Below are positions 35,460 to 44,683 of a stretch of 64,000 nucleotides of DNA, piece after piece. Both the position numbers and the translations under genes were made by a program. The first letter of the stretch is position 1, and each line of letters starts with the position of its first letter. This stretch comes from Planctomycetota bacterium. Lineage in GTDB: Bacteria > Planctomycetota > Phycisphaerae > Phycisphaerales > UBA1924. The notes under the pieces were generated by a model. The model was given only the letters and a program-made list of their open reading frames with translations. It was not told where the DNA came from and made no database searches. The stretch covers positions 124,001 through 188,000 of the forward strand of contig JAFLCN010000004.1 of the NCBI GenBank assembly GCA_017303555.1. The letters are read 5' to 3'.

Positions 35460-37487
35460 TCAGGGCTTCTGATCCGGCGGCAGGTCGAACACGTACTGGA
35501 ACGTCTGCTCGATCGACGGATCGGATGCATCCGCCAGCGTCAGCGTCACCCGCACCATCTTGGGCCACGCCCAGGGGATGCTCGGGGGCTGAAGAGGGTC
35601 TTCCCTCTTGAACGTCGGATCGAAATACCCGAAGTACGAGATGAGCGAGGACTGATCGAATCCGTTCGGACGCCACTTCAGCACGCCGTGGATCAGCCAA
35701 TCGGGGACGGTGTAGTCTTCGATCTTGTTGAGCGCGGTGACGCCGACATACTCGGGCAGCCCCTTGTACGGCTTGAACGCCGGAGAGGGCGTCGGGGCCG
35801 TGAGAGTCTTGCCGTTGCTGCCGATGAGCGTGCCGCTGCCCAAGCCGGCGTAGGTCGCGGCCGGGTCGTAGCGATAGACATCCGGGTTTGCGGCGCCGGC
35901 GGTTCGGTTGATGCTGAACGTGCCGTTGGGGTTGTACGCCGCGAGCGTGCGGCCGTACCAGATGGTCTGCCCGCGCACATCGTTGCCGTACTCGTCGCGG
36001 TAGGTGCCGACAAGCGGGTACGTCTGCCCCCACGACCATTCGACCACAAACTCCGAGCACCGTGCGGCGACCTTCGAGAGCCCCACCGCCAGCTTGTTGT
36101 TGCGCCAGGTCTGCACGGCGCGGCCGGTGGGCAGGTCCATCGTGCCCCGCAGGTCGGGCAGATCGTCGTCGCAACGGATGCGGAAGCCGAGTCGTTCGGC
36201 GACACCGTCCCCGTTATGAATCCCAGCCTGATCTTGCAAATACACGGTCGGGCTGTAGCCGCTGGGAACGGGCATGGCGTTGACCATCCAACCCTGCATC
36301 CGCGCCGCGGTTGTGTTGGTAGGCGTCGATGTAATTGCCTGAGGATTGACGACGTAGGAAGAACCGAAAAAGGCAGGAGGCTTTGAACCGCCTTCGAGCC
36401 ATCCGTTCATCAGCGGCATCGGCGCTTCGAGCAGACCGAAACCCGACGTGCGCTCAGCAAAATAATTCTCGCCTCGGTTAAATAGATCGCCCGGGCTGTA
36501 GTAACTCCCGTTCACCACCATCGCAACCTCATCGAGGTCGGTCGCGGCGATGTCCACGACACCAGACCCGACCCGGGGGGTTGAGTTGTTCGCCCTGACG
36601 GGGGTCATATCGTCCCAAAAGAGCGCAAATCGCTTGGCATTCGCGACCTGCGATTGCTGGGCCGCCATCGGGAACATCTCGTTGATGCTGCGGAAGATGC
36701 TGTTGGCCGCGGGCTGGCCGGCGATCTGGAACGTGCTGTCCGAGCAGAGGTTGGTCAGTGTGGCGCCCGTGCCCCATCCCGCCGGAACCGGGCGGTCTTC
36801 CGGCCAGCCACCGTCGGTGACCGAGGCGGGGCGAGCAAGAAGCGTCGCGTGCCGGACCAGGTTCCAGGAACTTGCGAACCGGTTGATCGTGTTGTTATTG
36901 TTGCCGACTTCGCCGAGTCGTGTGGAAACATTATCTCCGTCATAGAACCAATCCCCGAACGTCGGGTTGTTGTACTTGAAATCGGCCTGAAAGTTGGCCT
37001 CCTGATCCGGCGTGCGGGGCGTGGCCTTCTGGCCGTGGCCGTAGTAGATACGCGCAGCGCGGCTGCGCGCGGCACGACCGGGAATCAGGTCCTCCCGTGA
37101 AGTCTGATATTCACCATTCGCAAAGAACATGATCTCGTCGATCCGGCGCGGGCGCGCGGTCACCGGGTCGCCTTGGAATCGGGGCACCGAGATCAGCTCC
37201 CGTCCGTTGTTTCCACCGCGCTGAAGCGTGTACTGATGCCGGATCACGAGGATCCCCTCGCGCGACATGTTCTTGAAGTCCTCGCGCATCTGCGATTCGA
37301 GCACCGCGGCCTGCTGCGTGAGCGCGCTGACGCGCTTGCCCGTGGTCACCGTGCGTCCGACCGTCTGAAAGACCGCGGCAAGGCCGACCGAAACCAGCGC
37401 GACCGCCCCCACCGCGACGAGCATCTCGACCAGCGTGAACGCGCGATCCGCTTGCCCCGCGCGGGAGACAAGGTTCGCGCCGCTCAT
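35460..37487 (-). CDS. Large GspJ/PilW-like pseudopilin
   Basis: A 675-residue prepilin-like protein. The leader MSGANLVSRAGQADRA is followed by the cleavage and helix motif FTLVEMLVAVGAVALVSVG, with Glu at +5. Typical GspJ proteins have about 200 residues, so the exported domain is three times normal size. It lies between the GspI/PilV-like gene and the GspK-like gene, the classical J position in the H-I-J-K order. The start is uncertain: ATG at 37487 gives a short leader, and GTG at 37565 is in frame. Confidence 0.85.
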   Translation of the reverse strand: MSGANLVSRAGQADRAFTLVEMLVAVGAVALVSVGLAAVFQTVGRTVTTGKRVSALTQQAAVLESQMREDFKNMSREGILVIRHQYTLQRGGNNGRELISVPRFQGDPVTARPRRIDEIMFFANGEYQTSREDLIPGRAARSRAARIYYGHGQKATPRTPDQEANFQADFKYNNPTFGDWFYDGDNVSTRLGEVGNNNNTINRFASSWNLVRHATLLARPASVTDGGWPEDRPVPAGWGTGATLTNLCSDSTFQIAGQPAANSIFRSINEMFPMAAQQSQVANAKRFALFWDDMTPVRANNSTPRVGSGVVDIAATDLDEVAMVVNGSYYSPGDLFNRGENYFAERTSGFGLLEAPMPLMNGWLEGGSKPPAFFGSSYVVNPQAITSTPTNTTAARMQGWMVNAMPVPSGYSPTVYLQDQAGIHNGDGVAERLGFRIRCDDDLPDLRGTMDLPTGRAVQTWRNNKLAVGLSKVAARCSEFVVEWSWGQTYPLVGTYRDEYGNDVRGQTIWYGRTLAAYNPNGTFSINRTAGAANPDVYRYDPAATYAGLGSGTLIGSNGKTLTAPTPSPAFKPYKGLPEYVGVTALNKIEDYTVPDWLIHGVLKWRPNGFDQSSLISYFGYFDPTFKREDPLQPPSIPWAWPKMVRVTLTLADASDPSIEQTFQYVFDLPPDQKP

Positions 37488-37607
37488 CGAGCGCACGCCC
37501 GCCGCACCGAACTGTTTCTGGTCTTCATATCGCACAGCACACCTCACATCGCAAACAAGTCTCACCGGTCATACGCCCCGGAGCGGGCGCGTGTTTTCAT
37601 TCCGCGC

Positions 37608-38789
37608 TCAGGGCCGGACAACGAACGTCGAAACATGCGCCGGCACCTGGGGCGTGCAGAGCAACTGCAGTTCGTGGCGGACGTCGCTCTGCCTGTTCTT
37701 CGAGGTCGTCGCGAGCAGATAGCCGGTAGGAATACCGGGTTCGATCACCACGCACCGATCCAGGTCGTTCTGGTACGGGATGTCCGAGCCGGTTTCATCC
37801 GGCAGCGCCACCACCGTGTAAACGTTTCCTTCGTTGTCCACCAGTTGCTGGCCGACCTGGCGTGCCGCGGCAACCGCCACGCTGTTCGCACCTTCCTTGA
37901 AGCGAATCACGTTGAACGCGCCCGACTGCGAACCGAAACGCCGGTACGCCGTCTGCACGCTCGGATAGAAGAAGCCGGGATATTCGCCCAGGCCGTTCTG
38001 CGAGGGCATGCCGTCGGCATCGCTCCCCAGGGGCAGGACGACGCCCTTTGCGATCGCATCGCCCAGAGTCATGGTCGTCTTGGTCTGCGGGTCGTATGGC
38101 AGACGGATTCCCTGATCGATCCGGCGGACGAACACGGTGACGCGAAGGGGCAGCGCTGTTTGCGTCGTGATCTCTTGGTTCGTATCGATCGCGGTGGCGA
38201 GCATCGGCACGGCGTCCCACACAAAGAGCGGATTCACGTTCGGGCCGGGCGTCGGGAAGAGACGCTCCGAAGCGCGGATCGCAACGCCCTTGCCCGGGAC
38301 CAGGGCGTTGTTGTCGTAACGCGGGAAGTACATCGCGCCGCGCAGACGCCCTGTGGTGAACTGCCCGCCTGCCGCGGTTTCGGCCTTGGTTCCGTAGATT
38401 GCGGTTTGCCCGTCCGGATTGTCTTCGTCGAGCAGGCGGCTCCAGCGGATCAGGCCGAAGTCTTCGTTTCTTTTCGCCCACGCGGTCTTGTAAAGCGCCC
38501 ACGAGAGCGCGCCCCATCCGCTCTTGCCGGAGGGGGTGTTGAGACCGATCATGTCGCCGCTCGGCGCGATGCTGGTATCCAGATAGCCCCGGTGCTGTGT
38601 GAGGAACGACTCCGCAGCGCCGGCAGCGGTCACGCCGACGACGCCGTCCTGCGCTGCGCGCTGCTGACGCACCACCAGCGGGAAGACCGAGGCAAGCCCG
38701 AGCAGGCCGATGGCGAGGATGATGATGCCGAGCAGAACCTCGACAAGCGTGAACGCGTGCCGGCGTGATGGGCGAAGACGAATGCTCAT
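37608..38789 (-). CDS. GspI/PilV-like pseudopilin
   Basis: A 393-residue prepilin-like protein. The leader MSIRLRPSRRHA precedes FTLVEVLLGIIILAIGLLGL, with the +5 Glu and the LLG...A(I/V)GLL pattern seen in PilV and GspI. Its start codon overlaps the stop of the preceding gene (TGATG). Standard family members are about 120-180 residues, so the passenger domain is enlarged. It should be cleaved by the prepilin peptidase at 21229-22560 and join the pseudopilus tip. Confidence 0.86.
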   Translation of the reverse strand: MSIRLRPSRRHAFTLVEVLLGIIILAIGLLGLASVFPLVVRQQRAAQDGVVGVTAAGAAESFLTQHRGYLDTSIAPSGDMIGLNTPSGKSGWGALSWALYKTAWAKRNEDFGLIRWSRLLDEDNPDGQTAIYGTKAETAAGGQFTTGRLRGAMYFPRYDNNALVPGKGVAIRASERLFPTPGPNVNPLFVWDAVPMLATAIDTNQEITTQTALPLRVTVFVRRIDQGIRLPYDPQTKTTMTLGDAIAKGVVLPLGSDADGMPSQNGLGEYPGFFYPSVQTAYRRFGSQSGAFNVIRFKEGANSVAVAAARQVGQQLVDNEGNVYTVVALPDETGSDIPYQNDLDRCVVIEPGIPTGYLLATTSKNRQSDVRHELQLLCTPQVPAHVSTFVVRP

Positions 38790-40033
38790 CAGCGAGTCTC
38801 CACGGCAGAGCCGAAGTAACGATCCATGCGGAACAAGCGGGCATCGGTATCGACGTTGGTTGCGGGACCGGAGCCGACATCCGAGTACCTGAGCGCGTTG
38901 AGCATGTAGTTGTTCACGAGCATCTGGACGCGCTCGGCGTTCGATGATGCGGGGGAGCTGGTCGGCCAGAGCGACAGATCGATGTTGGGCGCCTTGGGAA
39001 CTTCGTTCGCGGTGTTGAGCGCGCCCACGGCGCCGCCGTAGATGCTGCCCGTGACCCTGTTGAGCCCGCGTGCGCCGATGGTCTGCGCCATGCGCAGCTC
39101 GTCGTAGAGCGCCAGCAGGTTGACGTTGCACGCCTGCGCCACGTCCACGCTCCGGCAGCCGATCATGGCCGAGATATCGGCGTTGTTGGACATGCCGATG
39201 ACCGAGCGGGCCCAGCCCGGCAGGTTGTCGGCGTAGTCCGGCCGACGCCAATCGCCCGGCGAGGTCGCGGTGGAGAGCACGGGACGTGCCGCGGAATCGT
39301 TCCAGTCGATCGTGTCGCGGGGCAGCAGCACAATCGCGGGCGTGACGCTCGCGGCGACGATGCGCCCGCTGCCCGACTGGAAGCGGATCATGAACGTGTT
39401 GCGTCGATTCTCGCCCGTGTTGGTGCGGGAGGGATCGTAAAACCCGTTCTCGGGGAAAACCCAGTTGCCCTTGTTGGCCTGGCCCGAGATGTTGTCGACG
39501 CCGAGGTTGATGCGCCGATTGCCGACCGGATTATTTTCGTAGTACCACCCGTTCGACGGAACAGATGAGCCCGAGTTGTTCGCGCCCGGAGCAAAGATGG
39601 AGCCCGGCGGCGCAAAGCCCCGGATCATCCACCCCGCGGGCAACTGCATCGGCTCAGCGAGCGCCGTCGGCGCGAACACATCGCGGTACGCGGTTGTGAG
39701 GCCGGGTGCCGCGGGAAGCGGATTGCGCGGATCGGCGGTATCGAGAATGCGGCCGACGTAGACCATCGGGATGATCTGCATGCGTCCGCCCGGCTCGTAC
39801 ACGAAGACGGCGGCGGTGTCGCCCCCTTCACTCCGGATCGCCAGGTCGCGTGCGGCCTGCAATCCGAACCGGAGCTGGCTCTCCGCCATCGAGCCGGAGG
39901 AGGTGTAGATCATGTTGCGGATCGCGGGGATGCCCGCGGCGGCAAGCACGGCCATGATCGAGATGATGACCAGAAGCTCGACGAGCGAGAAGCCCCGGAC
40001 GCGACGCACGAATTGGAAGGCGGAGGCGTTCAT
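38789..40033 (-). CDS. GspH/FimT-like pseudopilin
   Basis: A 414-residue prepilin-like protein. The leader MNASAFQFVRRVRG precedes FSLVELLVIISIMAVLAAAG, with +5 Glu. The region after the helix contains AESQLRFGLQAARDLAIRS, a GspH-like second helix. Start and stop overlap both neighbours (ATGA upstream, TGATG downstream), showing tight coupling. It is at least twice the usual family length. Role as a minor pseudopilin is inferred from motif and position. Confidence 0.85.
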   Translation of the reverse strand: MNASAFQFVRRVRGFSLVELLVIISIMAVLAAAGIPAIRNMIYTSSGSMAESQLRFGLQAARDLAIRSEGGDTAAVFVYEPGGRMQIIPMVYVGRILDTADPRNPLPAAPGLTTAYRDVFAPTALAEPMQLPAGWMIRGFAPPGSIFAPGANNSGSSVPSNGWYYENNPVGNRRINLGVDNISGQANKGNWVFPENGFYDPSRTNTGENRRNTFMIRFQSGSGRIVAASVTPAIVLLPRDTIDWNDSAARPVLSTATSPGDWRRPDYADNLPGWARSVIGMSNNADISAMIGCRSVDVAQACNVNLLALYDELRMAQTIGARGLNRVTGSIYGGAVGALNTANEVPKAPNIDLSLWPTSSPASSNAERVQMLVNNYMLNALRYSDVGSGPATNVDTDARLFRMDRYFGSAVETR

Positions 40034-41250
40034 CGCCCGACCTCCACGATGTTGTCGGCGCGGGCGGCCTTTCGAATCGCCGTGTTCATTTCATTGATCT
40101 TGGCCGGTTCGTACGCGATCTTCAGCGACTTGGCCATATCGAGCATGCCGTCGTAGTCTTCCATCTGGCCCGCGGGGACGTTCTTGGGCAAGAACCTGCC
40201 TTCGAGATTCATGTCGCCGAAGAAGCCGTCGGGCCCGCACGACACGATCGCGTACTCGGCGTTCCGCAGGTCGGCATCGGTGCGCGGGTCACCCAGCAGC
40301 GACGGAACATTGAGCCGATCGATGCCGTCCTCGACGCGGTTGAAGTTGCCGGTCGCGGGGTCGTAATAGGTGATCGGCGCCTTGGAAATCTGCCGGGGCG
40401 ACCAGCGGTAGTAGCGGTACGCCTTGCCCGCCGGAGAGAGCAGACGAGAACGCGTGTTGAGCGAAACGTCCCGATTCGTCGCAGGATCTCTCCAGGTCAG
40501 GTCCCCGTCGCGCGTCGCAAACGTGCGCAGGTCGATTTCCAGCTTGGGCGAGCGCCGCGTCGGATCGACGAAGGGCTGGTACGACTTGCCCGCCACGTCG
40601 TTCACACGCCCGCTGGCTGAAGAAGAACCGATCTCGAACGAACCGTCGGCCCTCGGACGGAACATGCCCGGGCCTTCCACTCCGTCCAGGCCCCGCGGCA
40701 GCGCCCCAACGAGGTAGTACGCCAGCGAATACTCGCTGAAGCGGTAATCGGGGCCGGTCGCCGTCGCACCGGCCGATCCGGGCGCCCAGTCGGAGCTCAT
40801 GATTCGTGTGGAGTTCTGGTTTCCCGAACGCGGGTCGCCCGCGTTGGAGAAGCCCTCGAGAAAGACCGTGTTCCCGTTGAACGAGTTCACGCCCCCCGCC
40901 ACTGCCGATCCATAGGAATTCGGCACGGCGACCTTCGGATTTGCTGCGGGCGTGTATTCGACCGGGCGGACCGTGTCGGTGTGGTTGACCAGCGGGGGCA
41001 GGAAGCCGAACTCCTGCTTGAATGCCTGCACCGCCTGGTTCATCTGCACCACGGTCTGGCGTTCAGAAACTCCGCGTGCAACCTTGGTGAAGTGCGCTGC
41101 GCCCGCGGCGACGAGCGTGATCAGGATCGCGATAATCGCGATCGAAACCAGGAGCTCGATCAGCGTGAAGCCGTCCGAGCGGGCGGCCCGTTGTCCGCCC
41201 GAAGTTGTTGCCGATTTCACTCGCACAGCGTCGCTCCGATTGCGTTGCAT
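40030..41250 (-). CDS. GspG/GspH-like prepilin, first of the pseudopilin series
   Basis: A 406-residue prepilin-like protein. A 26-residue charged leader ends in RSDG, followed by FTLIELLVSIAIIAILITLV with +5 Glu. The next helix has MNQAVQAFKQEFGFLPP, a pattern common in GspG-type pilins. It starts 66 bases after gspF and overlaps the next pseudopilin gene by four bases. Its length again exceeds the usual 140-170 residues. It could be the major or a minor subunit; the order cannot decide this. Confidence 0.83.
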   Translation of the reverse strand: MQRNRSDAVRVKSATTSGGQRAARSDGFTLIELLVSIAIIAILITLVAAGAAHFTKVARGVSERQTVVQMNQAVQAFKQEFGFLPPLVNHTDTVRPVEYTPAANPKVAVPNSYGSAVAGGVNSFNGNTVFLEGFSNAGDPRSGNQNSTRIMSSDWAPGSAGATATGPDYRFSEYSLAYYLVGALPRGLDGVEGPGMFRPRADGSFEIGSSSASGRVNDVAGKSYQPFVDPTRRSPKLEIDLRTFATRDGDLTWRDPATNRDVSLNTRSRLLSPAGKAYRYYRWSPRQISKAPITYYDPATGNFNRVEDGIDRLNVPSLLGDPRTDADLRNAEYAIVSCGPDGFFGDMNLEGRFLPKNVPAGQMEDYDGMLDMAKSLKIAYEPAKINEMNTAIRKAARADNIVEVGR

Positions 41251-41316
41251 CCGACCCCGAGAACCTTGAAAGCGCCGGTCCCGAACGAACGGAACCCGGC
41301 ACGAGACTTTGTTTGC

Positions 41317-42612
41317 TTAGCCGCCGCCGCCGCCGCCCTGGAGCGACTGGATCATGCTGACCAGCGGGAGGAACATCGCCACGACGATCGTGCCGACGAT
41401 GCCGCCGAGGACGACGACCATGAGCGGCTCGAGCAGCGAGACGAGCGAGGCGACCGCGACGTCGACTTCTTCGTCGTAGTTGTCCGCGATTTTGAGGAGC
41501 ATCTTGTCCATTTCGCCGGTCTCTTCGCCGACGTCGATCATGTTGACGACGATGGCGTCGCACGTCTTGCTCTCGCGGAGGGGCGTCGCGAAGCTCTCGC
41601 CCTCGCGGATGGAATCGTGCACTTTGGTGAGGGCCTTCTCGTAGACGTAGTTGCCGCTGGTTTCGGCCGTGATCTTGATGGCTTCGAGAATGGGCACGCC
41701 GGCGCCGATGAGCGTGCCGAGCGTTCGTGTGAAGCGGGCGATCGCGGTTTTCTTGAGCATGCTGCCGAAGATGGGCAGGCGGAGGAGCATCCAGTCGGTG
41801 ATCGCCTTGCCCGGTCCGCTGGCGCGGATGAGCTTCCACGCGATGAAGATGAAGATCGGCGAGGGGAGCACGATGAAGGCACCGGGGATCGACTGGCCGG
41901 GATTGGTTCCGGCGATCCAGCGGCTGCCTTCCATGAGCAGCGTGGTGAGCAGGGGGAGCTTCACGCCGAAGTCTTTGAAGATTTCTTCAAACTTCGGGAT
42001 GATGAACCACATGATGAAGGTCAGGATGAGCACCGCGATGATGATGACCGCGATGGGGTAGACCATCGCGCCCTTGATCTTGCGCTTGAGCTTCTCGGCC
42101 TTTTCCATGAACTCGGCGAGGCGCTGGAGGATCAGGTCGAGCACGCCGCCGATCTCGCCGGCGTTCACCATCTTGGTGTAGAGCTTGTCGAAGGCCTTGG
42201 GGAACTTGCTCATCGCCTCGGAGAGCGATGCGCCGCCTTCGACCTCTTCGCAGACGCCGACGAGCACGTTTTTCATCGCGCCGGGCTTTTGCTGCTGCTC
42301 AAGAATCTGCAGCGAGCGCAGCAGCGGCAGACCCGCGTCCTGCAGCGTTGAGAGCTGGCGGGTGAACATCGTGAGCTGCTTCTGCTTCACGCGTCCGATG
42401 CTGAAGCCGCCGCCCTTTTTCTTGGGCTTGGCCTTGCCCTTGCCCGCCGCGGCCTTCGCATCCTTCTTGGAGGCCTTCTGCTCGGCGACGTTGGTCGGGA
42501 AGAGCCGCTGGCTCTTGATCCGCGCGATCGCTTCTTCTTTCGACGCCGCCTCGACCGTGCCTTTGGTCGGTTTGCCCGCGTCGTTCATTGCTTCGTACGT
42601 AAAGGTCGCCAT
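41317..42612 (-). CDS. GspF/PilC inner-membrane platform protein
   Basis: A 431-residue polytopic protein that couples the cytoplasmic ATPases to pilin assembly. Two homologous T2SSF domains flank three membrane segments. Marks include FTRQLSTLQDAGLPLLRSL, GGVLDLILQRLA, FTRTLGTLIGAGVPILEA and GEETGEMDKMLLKIAD. A Lys/Ala-rich linker (about residues 47-70) separates the short N-terminal domain. It ends in a short Gly run. The start at 42612 has GGAGG six bases upstream. It lies between the PilB-type ATPase and the pseudopilins. Confidence 0.94.
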   Translation of the reverse strand: MATFTYEAMNDAGKPTKGTVEAASKEEAIARIKSQRLFPTNVAEQKASKKDAKAAAGKGKAKPKKKGGGFSIGRVKQKQLTMFTRQLSTLQDAGLPLLRSLQILEQQQKPGAMKNVLVGVCEEVEGGASLSEAMSKFPKAFDKLYTKMVNAGEIGGVLDLILQRLAEFMEKAEKLKRKIKGAMVYPIAVIIIAVLILTFIMWFIIPKFEEIFKDFGVKLPLLTTLLMEGSRWIAGTNPGQSIPGAFIVLPSPIFIFIAWKLIRASGPGKAITDWMLLRLPIFGSMLKKTAIARFTRTLGTLIGAGVPILEAIKITAETSGNYVYEKALTKVHDSIREGESFATPLRESKTCDAIVVNMIDVGEETGEMDKMLLKIADNYDEEVDVAVASLVSLLEPLMVVVLGGIVGTIVVAMFLPLVSMIQSLQGGGGGG

Positions 42613-42664
42613 GGTCGCCTCCGGCCCCCCAAATGACTGCTTGGGTTCGTTTCCTGCTCTTGCC

Positions 42665-44401
42665 TTATTCGTCTGCCAGTGTTTCGCGAACGACTTCGTC
42701 GATCGTGGTGACACCGTCGTAGATGGACATGAGGCCCGCTTCGCGCAGGACGCGCATGCCGCGCTTGCGGGCGTGGTGTTTCAGCAGCGACGTGCTCGCG
42801 TTCTTCATGATCATCTCGCGTGCCTCGTCGTCCAGGGTCATGATCTCGTAGAGAGCCAAACGACCCTTGTAACCCGAGCCGTTGCACCGGTCGCAGCCCT
42901 TGCCCCGGGCGAAGCGCCGGCCCCGCACCGCGTCGGGGGTGAGGCTGAGTTCCATCAGTTCCTCTTCCGACGGCGTGTAGAACTCCTTGCAGTTCGCGCA
43001 CACCTTTCGAACCAGGCGCTGCGCCACGATGCCCTCGAGCGTCGCGGTGAGCAGGAAGGCCTCGAGCCCCAAGTCGAGCATGCGGACCACCGAACTCGGC
43101 GCGTCGTTGGTGTGCAGCGTGCTCAGCACCAAGTGGCCGGTGAGCGACGCCTGCACGGCGATCTGCGCGGTTTCAAGATCGCGGATCTCGCCCACGAGGA
43201 TGATGTCAGGGTCCTGACGCAGGAACGAGCGGAGCAGCTTGCCGAACGTCGTGCCCGTCTCGGTGTTCACCTGGCACTGGCAGAGACCGTCGATGTCGTA
43301 TTCCACCGGGTCTTCGGCGGTGAGGATCTTGGTCTCGATGTCGTTGAGATCGGCGAGGGCCGCGTAGAGCGTGGTCGTCTTGCCCGAACCGGTGGGCCCG
43401 GTCACGATCACGATGCCGTTGGGCTTGTGGATCAGGCGACGGAACGTCGTCATGTCGTCGTCGCGCAGGCCCAGGCGATCGAGCGACAGCTCGACGTTGC
43501 TCCGGTCCAGCACGCGCATGACCACCGACTCGCCCCACATCGTGGGCAGCACGGCAACGCGCAGATCGACCGGGTTGCCCCCGATCGTCAATTCGATGCG
43601 CCCGTCCTGAGGCAGACGGCGTTCGGCGATGTCCAGGTTCGCCATGACCTTCACGCGGCTGGTGATCGCCGGCCCGAGCTGCTTCGGCGGAGGCACCATC
43701 TCGTAGAGCACGCCGTCGATGCGGTACCGCATCTTGAACTCGTTCTCGAACGGCTCGAAGTGGATGTCCGAAGCGCGGTCCTTGATCGCCTGGAGCAACA
43801 CGAGGTTCAAAAGCTTGATGACCTGGTTGTCCCCGGCCATCTCGACCATCGCGTCGATGTCGATCGACTCGCCCCCGCGGGCGCTCATGCTCTTGATCCG
43901 TTCGTCGCTCGCCAGTTCGCTCACCACGTCGGTGATCGATTCCTGCTTCGAGAAATGCTTCTGGATCAGTGCATCGACCGCGGCCGGATCGGCCACCACC
44001 GCCTCGACGTTGCCGCCCAAGAGCAGACGCAGATCGTCAACCGCCCGGAAGTTATCCGGCGACTTCATCGCGATCTTCATCCGGCGGCTGGTCTTGTTGT
44101 ACTCGAGGGGGATGACCTCGTAGCTCCGGACGCTTTCGGAGGGAATCGCTTCCAGGGCCTCGGCCGGGATTTCGTACCCCGTCAAGTCCATGAACGCCAT
44201 GCCCGCCTGCCCGGCCAGGGCCTCCAGCACATCGCGCTGGGTGCAGTAGTTCAGTTCGACCAGCAACTGCCCCAGAGGGGCCTTGCGGGTCTGCTGAATC
44301 GCCAGCGCCTCATGAACCTGATCGCGCGTGACCTTGCCCAACTTGGTCAGCACACGCCCAAGCTTCCGGCCCTTCATTTCAGATGGATCAATCGCTGGCA
44401 T
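42665..44401 (-). CDS. PilB/GspE-type assembly ATPase (copy 1)
   Basis: A 578-residue cytoplasmic hexameric ATPase driving pilus or pseudopilus extension. It has an N-terminal MshEN-like region (GQLLVELNYCTQRDVLEAL), the catalytic domain with Walker A GPTGSGKTTT, Asp box, Walker B ILVGEIRDLETAQ and His box TLHTNDAPSS. A four-Cys zinc site follows (CANC...CDRC). The start at 44401 follows GGCGGAG; frames reaching 44623 are not supported. It directly precedes gspF. Two further ATPases of this type occur at 45829 and 57701. Confidence 0.94.
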   Translation of the reverse strand: MPAIDPSEMKGRKLGRVLTKLGKVTRDQVHEALAIQQTRKAPLGQLLVELNYCTQRDVLEALAGQAGMAFMDLTGYEIPAEALEAIPSESVRSYEVIPLEYNKTSRRMKIAMKSPDNFRAVDDLRLLLGGNVEAVVADPAAVDALIQKHFSKQESITDVVSELASDERIKSMSARGGESIDIDAMVEMAGDNQVIKLLNLVLLQAIKDRASDIHFEPFENEFKMRYRIDGVLYEMVPPPKQLGPAITSRVKVMANLDIAERRLPQDGRIELTIGGNPVDLRVAVLPTMWGESVVMRVLDRSNVELSLDRLGLRDDDMTTFRRLIHKPNGIVIVTGPTGSGKTTTLYAALADLNDIETKILTAEDPVEYDIDGLCQCQVNTETGTTFGKLLRSFLRQDPDIILVGEIRDLETAQIAVQASLTGHLVLSTLHTNDAPSSVVRMLDLGLEAFLLTATLEGIVAQRLVRKVCANCKEFYTPSEEELMELSLTPDAVRGRRFARGKGCDRCNGSGYKGRLALYEIMTLDDEAREMIMKNASTSLLKHHARKRGMRVLREAGLMSIYDGVTTIDEVVRETLADE

Positions 44402-44534
44402 GGCTACTCCGCCCCCACCACACCCTTCCTCGCACCATCCCGCCCCCGGCCTTCGAACCAGTCCCGAACCTGCAAACCCCCAGACTCCACAAGCAGACTG
44501 CAAAACCAGAATCCACGAGCCCTCACGAGACCCG

Positions 44535-44576
44535 GCGTCCGACGGTTCAAGGTCACCCTTGAGCCGCCGACGCGAT
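44535..44576. repeat. Long imperfect inverted repeat between pilT and pilB copy 1
   Basis: The arms GCGTCCGACGGTTCAAGG and CCTTGAGCCGCCGACGC pair with a few mismatches around a short loop. It lies in the 282-base gap after pilT, with no T-run. It may separate expression of pilT from the downstream genes. Confidence 0.55.
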
Positions 44577-44683
44577 ACATTCGCAGGTTCACACCCACTT
44601 TGGCGGGAAAATCCGACAAACACCGCAACATTTGCGATGCGTCACCGAGTTAATTGACTATCCCCGTCGCCCCGAAACCCAGC

